This document shows, piece by piece, positions 6,897-12,878 of a stretch of DNA of 14,324 nt; positions within the stretch are counted from its first letter, which is position 1, and the number at the start of each line of letters is the position of its first letter. The notes below the pieces were generated by a model. That model saw nothing but the letters and a program-made list of their open reading frames with translations. It was not told where the DNA came from and did no database searches. The translations under genes and the position numbers were made by a program. The DNA is from JANWXR01 sp033577755 (GTDB lineage: Bacteria > Chloroflexota > Anaerolineae > Anaerolineales > UBA6663), in contig JAVQXV010000076.1 in the NCBI GenBank assembly GCA_033577755.1, forward strand, positions 1 through 14,324, given 5' to 3'.

Positions 6897-7532
6897 TCAA
6901 TCTCCCCCGGCCTTCTCCGGCCCGGCATGGGGACGCACCCGGAGCAGCCGGAACGCCCACTGCACCGACGGCCCGATGAGCAGCGCGAAGGCCAGCGTGC
7001 CCAGGCCCACCGGCCCGCCGAGCAGCCAGCCGGCCAGCACCACGCTCACTTCGATCACGCCGCGCGCCAGGCGCACGCTCACGCCGAAGGTGCGGTTGAG
7101 CGCCAGCATCAAGCTATCGCGCGGCCCCGCGCCCGCGTTGACGCCGATGTAGATGGCGCTGGCCAGGCCCATGATGACCACCGCTGCCAACAGGTAAGCG
7201 ATCTGCACCGGCAGGTTCGCGGTGACGTCGGGCAGCAGCCACAGCGAGATGTCAATCCATGGGCCGATGCACAGGATGTTGGCGAGCGTCCCCCAGCCGA
7301 CCTGCTCTTTGAGCGCCACCGCGCCGGCCAGCACGGCGAAGCCTACCAGGATGCTGGCCATGCCGACGGAGATGCCGGTCAGTCTGGAGAGGGCGACCTC
7401 GAACACCGCCCACGGGCTGGCGCCCAGGTTGGCGCGGATGAGCAGCGCAATCGCCAGCCCAAACAGCGCAAAGCCTACCTGAATCACCGCGAAGTCGCGA
7501 AGAAACGACTGCCCATTGATGGGTTTGAACAT
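6897..7532 (-). CDS. YczE/YitT-like integral membrane protein
   Basis: This 211-residue hydrophobic protein has about five or six membrane segments (around 13-34, 57-75, 82-100, 109-131, 156-171 and 175-196). It has a clear two-fold internal repeat: residues 35-95 (NLGASPWAVFEVAL, then GWGTLANILCIGPWIDI) match 131-191 (NAGAGPRDSLMLAL, then GLGTLAFALLIGPSVQW). This duplicated pattern fits the YczE/YyaS/YitT family of inner-membrane proteins, whose biochemical role is poorly defined; I assign none. The gene lies 42 nt after the DUF3368 toxin-like gene and 73 nt before hisE, in the same direction. A modest purine-rich stretch (GAAAGAAAG) precedes the ATG. Confidence 0.82.
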   Translation of the reverse strand: MFKPINGQSFLRDFAVIQVGFALFGLAIALLIRANLGASPWAVFEVALSRLTGISVGMASILVGFAVLAGAVALKEQVGWGTLANILCIGPWIDISLWLLPDVTANLPVQIAYLLAAVVIMGLASAIYIGVNAGAGPRDSLMLALNRTFGVSVRLARGVIEVSVVLAGWLLGGPVGLGTLAFALLIGPSVQWAFRLLRVRPHAGPEKAGGD

Positions 7533-7574
7533 GACTTTCTTTCGCTGTCTTCTCGGAAGTGGGAGTAAGTTCGG

Positions 7575-8057
7575 CTACTCGTCGGCCAGCTGAGCAGCTG
7601 CCTCGATCAACTCATCGGCAAGCCGGTAGCCGCCCTGACGGATGGCAAGGAGGGTATCGCGCGCCGACTTCAACAAATCGGCACGCTTAGCGAGTACACA
7701 CACGCCGACCAGACCAGTGACAGTCAGGCCAAGGCTCCGGGCCGCCTGACGTCCAAGGCGATCATCCATCACAAGAGGCAATTGCTCTTGATAAGCCAGC
7801 GCCACCGCCTCGCGTTCACCAGCATCGAGCGCCCGTGTAACTGTCTCAACGACAGAGGGAATTACAGTCTGAGCGTTCACCTGTACAAAATCAGACAGCG
7901 CTCGCCTGAGCACTGCCGTTTCCGGGCCGGCCTTCGCTAACAACTCGTACTGAACAGCCGATGGGATCAAAACCTGCCCAAACAAGCTCTTGAGCAGGTC
8001 GAGCCGATCCACTTTGGCCAGCGCAATCAACGGGCCGGTGTTTGAGACGACCTTCAT
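7575..8057 (-). CDS. DUF3368 PIN-like protein, probable toxin
   Basis: The 160-residue protein begins VVSNTGPLIALAKVDRLDLL (3-22), typical of DUF3368 proteins, which are PIN-like nucleases. Candidate acidic active-site residues are E38, E81/E83 in LDAGEREAVALA, and D98/D99 in LVMDDRLGRQAA. The first PIN aspartate is replaced by N6, which I believe is common in this family. By family knowledge such proteins act as RNases held in check by a small cognate antitoxin. Its start overlaps the stop of the upstream UPF0175 gene by 4 nt (ATGA at 8057-8054), the antitoxin-then-toxin order expected of a VapBC-like module. Activity is inferred from context and family. Confidence 0.85.
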   Translation of the reverse strand: MKVVSNTGPLIALAKVDRLDLLKSLFGQVLIPSAVQYELLAKAGPETAVLRRALSDFVQVNAQTVIPSVVETVTRALDAGEREAVALAYQEQLPLVMDDRLGRQAARSLGLTVTGLVGVCVLAKRADLLKSARDTLLAIRQGGYRLADELIEAAAQLADE

Positions 8058-8332
8058 TCCCGCGCCTGCTGCGCCGCCTGAAGATCAGAGCGTAGTTCTG
8101 TTTCTATTTCTTCTGGTGTGTAATTGAACACCGAGACGCGATAACGCCCACACGTCTCCAGAAATTCCACGCGGGACATCCCAGCCAGCTGCGCGGCCTT
8201 GCCTGAAGAAAGTTTGCCTAACTCAAACATCTTCAAAGCAGCCATCAGCCGCACTTGCATACCAAATTCTTCCGGCGTCAGCCGTATGGCCTGTTCAAAG
8301 CCCGGCGGCACATCCAGGGTCAGGTGACTCAT
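8054..8332 (-). CDS. UPF0175 small protein, probable antitoxin
   Basis: The 92-residue protein resembles UPF0175, a VapB-like group often paired with DUF3368. Residues 17-39 form the conserved helix (RLTPEEFGMQVRLMAALKMF), then LSSGKAAQLAGMSRVEFLE (41-59) looks like a helix-turn-helix, which would let the complex bind its own promoter. The basic and aromatic C-terminal part presumably wraps the toxin. It has its own strong ribosome site, GAGGAG six bases before the ATG, unlike several neighbours. This suggests a self-contained module placed inside the proA-to-hisE series. Confidence 0.82.
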   Translation of the reverse strand: MSHLTLDVPPGFEQAIRLTPEEFGMQVRLMAALKMFELGKLSSGKAAQLAGMSRVEFLETCGRYRVSVFNYTPEEIETELRSDLQAAQQARE

Positions 8333-8392
8333 CGCAGACTCCTCTCGCTCAGCATGCCAACCGATTTTAGCACTCCGCCCCGCCTTTGCGCC

Positions 8393-9664
8393 TCATCCGG
8401 GTCTGACATGGTACTCACCCTCCGCCACCCACTTGTACGTCGTCAGCTCACGCAGGCCCATCGGGCCGCGGGCGTGCAGGCGCTGCGTGCTCACGGCCAC
8501 CTCTGCGCCCAGGCCGAACTGTCCGCCGTCGGTGAAGCGCGTGCTGGCGTTGACGTACACCGCCGCCGAGTCCACTTCGGCCACGAAGCGCCGCGCGTTG
8601 GCCTCATCGCCCGTCAGGATGCCGTCGGAGTGGGCGGTGCTGTGCGCGGCGATGTGGGCGAGGGCTTCATCCAGCGAGTCCACCACCTTCAGGCTAAGCA
8701 CAAGCGAGAGCCATTCGGTGTCGAAGTCGGCGGGGCCGGCGGGAAATACATGACTCATGAGTGAAGATTGGAGAAGGCCGAGGGCACGCGGCTCGGCGCG
8801 GAAGGTGACGCCGGCAGGTGCGAGATGCTCGACAAGGCGCGGCAGGAAGTCGGCGGCGATGGCGCGATGGACGAGCACGGTATCGAGTGCGTTGCACACC
8901 GTCGGGCGCTGCGTCTTGGCGTTGTGGATGACGGCCAGCGATTTCTCCAAGTCGGCGCTCTCGTCCACAAACAGGTGGCAGATGCCGATGCCGCCCGTCA
9001 TCACCGGGATGCGGCTGTGAGTACGGCAGAACTCGTGCAGGCTGTTGCCGCCGCGCGGGATGATGAGGTCCACGTAATCTGTGAGCTGCAACATTTCGAG
9101 CACCAGGGCACGGTCGGTGCTGTCCACGAATTGTACGGCGTCGGTGGGCAGGCCGGTTTCTGCCAGTGCTTCACGAATGACGGTCACGAGCGCGCGGTTG
9201 CTGCGCAGTGTCTCGCTGCCGCCGCGCAGGATGACGGCATTGCCGGACTTAACCGCCAGCCCGGCGATATCCACCGTCACGTTCGGACGTGCTTCGTAGA
9301 TGACGCCGAGCACGCCGAGCGGGACGCGCCGCTTATGCAGTCTCAGGCCGTTAGGCAAAGTCCGGGCATCGAAGACCTCGCCGACCGGGTCGGGCAGCTC
9401 GGCCACATTGCGCAGGTCGGCGGCGATGGCAGCCAAACGCTTCTCGTTCAGCAGGAGGCGGTCGAGCAGGTGCGGCTCGAGGCCTGCAGCTTTGGCCTGC
9501 GCCATGTCTTCGTTATTGGTCGCCAGGAGGTCGGCGCAGCGCGCCATGAGGGCGTCTGCCAGCAGGCGCAAAGCAAGATTCTTCTTTTCGGTTTCGGCGC
9601 GCGCCAGTTGCCGCGCCGCAGCCTTTGCGCGCCGGCCCATTTCAGTAAGCATAGTCGAGTCCAT
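8393..9664 (-). CDS. proA: gamma-glutamyl phosphate reductase ProA
   Basis: ProA reduces gamma-glutamyl phosphate to glutamate-5-semialdehyde with NADPH, the second step of proline synthesis. The 423-residue length is standard. Motifs: VPLGVLGVIYEARPNVTVD (114-132), AVILRGGSE (143-151), IIPRGGN (201-207), GGIGICHLFVD (224-234) and the active-site cysteine C257 in TQRPTVCNALDTVL (251-264). RFTDGGQFGLGAEVAVST lies near the C-terminus. Residues about 297-306 (LLQSSLMSHV) sit in a variable loop and are encoded by heptamer-type repeats (8749-8776), an apparent in-frame insertion. The start is taken at the first ATG; the ATG four codons in is an alternative, and neither has a strong ribosome site. 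It follows proB after a 181-nt gap. Confidence 0.98.
   Translation of the reverse strand: MDSTMLTEMGRRAKAAARQLARAETEKKNLALRLLADALMARCADLLATNNEDMAQAKAAGLEPHLLDRLLLNEKRLAAIAADLRNVAELPDPVGEVFDARTLPNGLRLHKRRVPLGVLGVIYEARPNVTVDIAGLAVKSGNAVILRGGSETLRSNRALVTVIREALAETGLPTDAVQFVDSTDRALVLEMLQLTDYVDLIIPRGGNSLHEFCRTHSRIPVMTGGIGICHLFVDESADLEKSLAVIHNAKTQRPTVCNALDTVLVHRAIAADFLPRLVEHLAPAGVTFRAEPRALGLLQSSLMSHVFPAGPADFDTEWLSLVLSLKVVDSLDEALAHIAAHSTAHSDGILTGDEANARRFVAEVDSAAVYVNASTRFTDGGQFGLGAEVAVSTQRLHARGPMGLRELTTYKWVAEGEYHVRPG
8749..8776. repeat. heptanucleotide array inside proA
   Basis: On the coding strand the array reads CTTCTCC, AATCTTC, ACTCATG, AGTCATG. It shares the core TCTCCAATCT with the arrays in hisI and hisH. 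It encodes part of a loop of ProA (about residues 297-306). Confidence 0.6.
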
Positions 9665-9845
9665 TGCAAATCACCACTGAGAACGCAGAGCGTGCGAAGC
9701 AATCAACTGTGCAGAGAAATCAGTCGTGCGGAGAAATAATCGAGAAAGAACTCTGTACTCTCCGCTTTTGTTTTTCTTTAGCGTTATTGGCATCTTCGTC
9801 GTTCAAATGCCATCGCTCTCTCCGACCGCAGACGGCGGCGGATCA
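9665..9845 (-). promoter_or_regulatory. proB-proA spacer with three 17-nt repeats
   Basis: This is the longest gap inside the minus-strand series. Three adjacent imperfect 17-nt units occupy 9692-9708, 9709-9725 and 9726-9742, each starting GTGC on the plus strand and sharing GAAGC/GAGAA and AAT. An inverted repeat GCGGAGA (9728-9734) / TCTCCGC (9759-9765) overlaps the third unit. Next to it is a T-rich run on the plus strand (A-rich on the transcribed strand). It could be an operator region or internal promoter for proA, but no clear -35/-10 pair stands out. Confidence 0.4.
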
Positions 9846-10940
9846 TCAAACGATTAGCACCAAATTATTCCGGTGAATGACTTCGTCGCCGTAATGATAG
9901 CCGAGGATGGATTCGATCTCGTCCGAACGGCGGCGGCAGAGGCGATGCAGGTCGGAGGCCGCGTAATTGACCAGGCCACGCGCCACCTCCTTGCCCGATG
10001 CCTCCTGCACGCGCACCGCATCTCCCCGGTCAAACTCGCCCTCGACGCGAGTGACACCGACCGGCAGCAGGCTGCTCCCGGCCCGCAGCGCGCGCGCCGC
10101 ACCGTCATCCACGAACACGCTGCCTGTCAGGCCGCTCGAAAGGATATAGCGCTTACGGCTCTCGATGGGCGAGGTCAACGGATGAAAGCGGGTGCCCAGC
10201 GCCTCGCCGTTCGCCACGCGCAGAATCACGTCGGCCTCGGCCCCGCCGGCAATGACGACCGTGCAGCCGGAGCGACGCGCCAGCTCGGCGGCTTGCAGTT
10301 TAGTGACCATGCCACCGGTCCCCAAACCGGTGGGCGAGCCACCGGCGGCCTCCCACAACGAAGCGGGGATTTCGTCGCGCACTTCGGTCACCAGTTGCGC
10401 ATTCGAGTTGCGGCGCGGGTCGGCGGTGAACAGTCCCGGCTGGTCGGTGAGCAGCACGAGCAGGTCGGCTTCCACTAAGTTGGCGACGAGCGCCGAGAGG
10501 TTGTCGTTGTCGCCGACACGGATTTCTTCGGTGGCGACGGTGTCGTTTTCGTTGACGATGGGAATGACGCGCTGGTCGAGCAACGCGGCGAGGGTATTGC
10601 GCGCGTTGAGGTAGCGGCGGCGGTCGGCCAGGTCGGCGCGGGTGAGCAGCACCTGCGCCACGGTGACGCCATACAGGCCAAAGAGCTGCTCATAGAGCGC
10701 CATCAGGCGCGGCTGGCCGATGGCGGCGAGCATTTGCTTCTTGGGGATGTGCCGGGGCAACTGTGGGAAGTTGAGGGCCGCGCGGCCGGCGGCCATCGCG
10801 CCGCTGGAGACGAGGATGACCTGATGCCCCTCGGCCCGCAACTGCGCCATCTGGCGCACCAGCTCGACGAGGCGCGGCGGGTTGAGCTGCGCGGTTCCGG
10901 CGGTGAGGGTGGAGGTGCCGAGTTTGATGACGAAGCGCAT
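9846..10940 (-). CDS. proB: glutamate 5-kinase ProB with PUA domain
   Basis: ProB phosphorylates glutamate with ATP to gamma-glutamyl phosphate, the first and usually proline-inhibited step of proline synthesis. The 364-residue product has the amino-acid-kinase domain (about 1-260): VIKLGTSTL (4-12), VSSGAMAAGR (44-53), PIVNENDTV (127-135), VGDNDNLSALVA (142-153) and LLTDQPGLFTADPR (163-176). The C-terminal PUA domain (about 274-352) contains VFVDDGAARALRAGSSLLPVGV. This is the full two-domain bacterial form. The ATG lies inside a heptamer array (10938-10979) and has no Shine-Dalgarno match, so initiation may depend on translation arriving from hisI, which stops 43 nt upstream. Proline synthesis genes directly following hisI imply shared transcription. 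Confidence 0.98.
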   Translation of the reverse strand: MRFVIKLGTSTLTAGTAQLNPPRLVELVRQMAQLRAEGHQVILVSSGAMAAGRAALNFPQLPRHIPKKQMLAAIGQPRLMALYEQLFGLYGVTVAQVLLTRADLADRRRYLNARNTLAALLDQRVIPIVNENDTVATEEIRVGDNDNLSALVANLVEADLLVLLTDQPGLFTADPRRNSNAQLVTEVRDEIPASLWEAAGGSPTGLGTGGMVTKLQAAELARRSGCTVVIAGGAEADVILRVANGEALGTRFHPLTSPIESRKRYILSSGLTGSVFVDDGAARALRAGSSLLPVGVTRVEGEFDRGDAVRVQEASGKEVARGLVNYAASDLHRLCRRRSDEIESILGYHYGDEVIHRNNLVLIV

Positions 10941-10979
10941 TTGGGATTGCTGATTGTTGATTTTGGATTGCGGATTGCC
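10938..10979. repeat. heptanucleotide array spanning the proB start
   Basis: On the coding strand six consecutive heptamers read GGCAATC, CGCAATC, CAAAATC, AACAATC, AGCAATC, CCAAATG. The last contains the ATG of proB. The array fills nearly the whole hisI-proB spacer and replaces any recognisable ribosome binding site. Confidence 0.85.
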
Positions 10980-10983
10980 AGGC

Positions 10984-11322
10984 TCAATCGCTCAACACGT
11001 TGAAGAAACAGGAGCGGGCGCCGGTGTGGCAGGCCGGGCCGGCGGCGTCCACGAGCAGCAACAGCGTGTCGCCGTCGCAGTCAGCGTGAATTTCGCGGAC
11101 ACGAAGCACGTTGCCGCTGGTGGCGCCTTTGTGCCACAACTCGCCGCGACTCCGGCTCCAGAACCAGGCCTCGCCCGTTTGCCGCGTCAGCCGCAGCGCC
11201 TCCGCGTTCATCCAGGCCACCATCAACACTTCGCGGGTCGTAGCGTCCTGAACGACGGCGGTGATGAGGCCGAGGGAGTTCCATTTGAGATGGGAGATGG
11301 GAGATTGGAGAGGGGTGGTCAT
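10984..11322 (-). CDS. hisI: phosphoribosyl-AMP cyclohydrolase HisI
   Basis: HisI opens the adenine ring of phosphoribosyl-AMP, the third histidine step, and is zinc-dependent. The 112-residue product is a stand-alone cyclohydrolase without a HisE domain. It shows VLMVAWMNAEAL (32-43), TGEAWFWSRSR (49-59), ELWHKGATSGN (61-71), the metal cluster HADCDGD (79-85: D81, C82, D83, D85) and GPACHTGARSCF (95-106: C98, C105). Its start overlaps the hisF stop by 4 nt (ATGA), and GGAG lies eight bases upstream. Residues 4-13 (PLQSPISHLK) are encoded by heptamer repeats at 11284-11313, so part of its N-terminus appears to be repeat-derived. Confidence 0.97.
   Translation of the reverse strand: MTTPLQSPISHLKWNSLGLITAVVQDATTREVLMVAWMNAEALRLTRQTGEAWFWSRSRGELWHKGATSGNVLRVREIHADCDGDTLLLLVDAAGPACHTGARSCFFNVLSD
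11284..11313. repeat. heptanucleotide array in the hisI 5' coding end
   Basis: On the plus strand the units are TTTGAGA, TGGGAGA, TGGGAGA, TTGGAGA. The hisH array (13140-13174) has the same run with one fewer copy of the middle unit and a single substitution (TGAGAGA). Both encode SPISHLK. Confidence 0.85.
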
Positions 11323-12095
11323 GCCGATGGCTCCGTGAGACGAATGGGCAGGCCGCGTTCAGCGAGGTAGCGCTTCACTTCGGCGATGGTCAGCGTGCCG
11401 TAGTGGAAGAGCGAGGCGGCCAGGGCGGCATCGGCGTTGGCGAGGGTGAACACGTCGGCAAAGTGCTCCAGCCGCCCTGCCCCACCGGAGGCGATCACCG
11501 GCACGTTCACCGCGTCCGTGACGGCGCGCGTCAATTCAAGGTCATAGCCGTTCTGCGTGCCGTCGGCGTCAATGCTGGTCAGCAGAATCTCGCCTGCGCC
11601 CAGCGCCACCGCGCGCTGCGCCCACTCCACGGCGTCGAGGCCGGTAGGGACGCGCCCGCCGGAGATGTAGACCTCCCAACGCGGTTGTGGGCCAACTCGT
11701 TTTGCATCAATTGCCACGACAATGCACTGACTGCCGAAACGTTCCGCGCCCTCCGTGATCAGTTCGGGTTGGCGCACGGCGGCGGAGTTGAGGCTGACCT
11801 TATCCGCGCCGGCCAGCAGGATGGCGCGCATGTCGTCCACACTGCGCAGCCCGCCGCCCACGGTGAGCGGAAGGAACACCTCATCGGCGACGCGACGCAC
11901 CATCGGCGCAACGGTAGCGCGGCCTTCGGGCGTGGCCGAGATGTCGAGGAAGACCAATTCATCCGCGCCGGCCCGGTCATAGAGGCGCGCCTGTTCCACC
12001 GGGTCGCCCGCATCGGCCAGGTTCACGAAGTTGACGCCCTTGACGACGCGGCCATCTTTGACATCGAGGCAGGGGATGAGGCGTTTGGCAAGCAT
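11319..12095 (-). CDS. hisF: imidazole glycerol phosphate synthase cyclase subunit HisF
   Basis: HisF forms imidazole glycerol phosphate and AICAR from PRFAR, using ammonia channelled from the HisH glutaminase; the two form a heterodimer. The 258-residue TIM barrel starts MLAKRLIPCLDVKDGRVVKG, with catalytic D11. The second catalytic aspartate is D130 in VVAIDAKR. Phosphate-binding segments TVGGGLRS (78-85) and ASGGAG near the C-terminus, and TSIDADGTQNGYD, are all present. It overlaps hisI by 4 nt. Upstream, hisA ends 19 nt before the ATG, and that gap is a heptamer array with no good ribosome site. Confidence 0.98.
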   Translation of the reverse strand: MLAKRLIPCLDVKDGRVVKGVNFVNLADAGDPVEQARLYDRAGADELVFLDISATPEGRATVAPMVRRVADEVFLPLTVGGGLRSVDDMRAILLAGADKVSLNSAAVRQPELITEGAERFGSQCIVVAIDAKRVGPQPRWEVYISGGRVPTGLDAVEWAQRAVALGAGEILLTSIDADGTQNGYDLELTRAVTDAVNVPVIASGGAGRLEHFADVFTLANADAALAASLFHYGTLTIAEVKRYLAERGLPIRLTEPSA

Positions 12096-12123
12096 TAAGT
12101 CATCGGGGATTGGGTCATTGAGT
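12096..12123. repeat. heptanucleotide array across the hisA-hisF junction
   Basis: On the coding strand the array reads ATGACTC, AATGACC, CAATCCC, CGATGAC, followed by TTA and the hisF ATG. The last codons and the stop of hisA lie within it. Confidence 0.7.
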
Positions 12124-12876
12124 CATGGTCAGCACATCACGTAGCCGAAGGCGGCCTTCATACAACGCGCGGCCGATGATGACGCCGGCGAGGCCCGCTT
12201 CGCGCACGCGGCGAACATCCTCGAGGCCGGCCACACCGCCGGAAGCAACGACGCGTAGGCCGGAGGAATGAGCAAGTTCGGCGCTCGCAGCCACGTTCAC
12301 GCCCGCGCCCACCCCATCGCGCGCCACGTCGGTGAAGATGCACCACTCCACGCCCTGGGCACGCAGGCGCTGCGCCAGCTCCGGCGCGGTTACCGCAGCA
12401 ACTTCGGCCCAGCCGCGCACGCGCACCCGACCGTCGCGCGCATCAATGCCGACGGCGACGCGCTCCGGCCCATACTCGCGCAGCGCCCAATCCACCAGCG
12501 CCGGGTTCTCCAACGCCGCCGTGCCGAGGACGACGCGCGCCACGCCTGCTTCAAACGCACGGCGCAGGCTTGCAGCATCACGCAAGCCGCCGCCGAACTG
12601 GATGAGGAGGCCGGTGGAGGTAAGAGAAAGCAGAGACTGATGATTGATGACGGATGACTCTCCGAAGGCCCCGTCGAGGTTGACGACGTGCAGCCACTCT
12701 GCGCCCTCGGCCTGCCAGCGCTCCGCCACGGCGCGCGGATCATCGCCGTACACCGTCTGCCGGCGGGGGTCGCCCTGCGCCAGCCGCACCACCTTGCCAC
12801 CGCGCAGGTCAATGGCCGGGAACACGGTGAAGCGCAGAGCAGGTGCAGTAGTCTGCGGTCTGCCGTCTACGGTCAT
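12115..12876 (-). CDS. hisA: ProFAR isomerase HisA
   Basis: HisA isomerises ProFAR to PRFAR, the fourth histidine step and the substrate supplier of HisH/HisF. The 253-residue barrel shows FPAIDLRGGKVVRLAQGD (19-36, catalytic D23), QFGGGLRD (93-100), VVLGTAALENP (115-125), VGIDARDGRV (142-151, candidate second aspartate D145), FTDVARDG (181-188) and ASGGVAGLEDV (211-221). The frame stays open upstream to 13107 but inside hisH, so the ATG at 12876 is chosen; it lies two bases after the hisH stop, with GAGG six bases upstream. Two parts look repeat-derived: the N-terminal extension (12850-12877) and residues 73-85 (12624-12658), where the usual short loop after LDGAFG reads ESSVINHQSLLSL. Confidence 0.96.
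   Translation of the reverse strand: MTVDGRPQTTAPALRFTVFPAIDLRGGKVVRLAQGDPRRQTVYGDDPRAVAERWQAEGAEWLHVVNLDGAFGESSVINHQSLLSLTSTGLLIQFGGGLRDAASLRRAFEAGVARVVLGTAALENPALVDWALREYGPERVAVGIDARDGRVRVRGWAEVAAVTAPELAQRLRAQGVEWCIFTDVARDGVGAGVNVAASAELAHSSGLRVVASGGVAGLEDVRRVREAGLAGVIIGRALYEGRLRLRDVLTMTQ
12624..12658. repeat. heptanucleotide array inside hisA
   Basis: On the plus strand five consecutive units read GAGAAAG, CAGAGAC, TGATGAT, TGATGAC, GGATGAC. The array keeps the reading frame and encodes residues 73-85 of HisA. Confidence 0.7.
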
Positions 12877-12877
12877 C
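12850..12877. repeat. heptanucleotide array containing the hisA start codon
   Basis: On the coding strand four consecutive units read GATGACC, GTAGACG, GCAGACC, GCAGACT. The ATG of hisA is inside the first, and the array encodes the N-terminal residues MTVDGRPQT, absent from typical HisA. Confidence 0.75.
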
Positions 12878-12878
12878 T

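Noticed and set aside
6824..6928. Upstream extension of the hisE frame
   Set aside because: It overlaps the membrane-protein gene and adds residues unrelated to HisE.
8768..9739. 323-codon plus-strand frame opposite proA
   Set aside because: The opposite strand carries a complete ProA with all motifs; this frame has none.
9728..9780. Inverted repeat plus T-run before proA as a terminator
   Set aside because: The T-run follows the stem only on the plus strand, where no gene ends; the loop is 24 nt and the stem 7 bp, so it is unlikely to terminate proB transcription.
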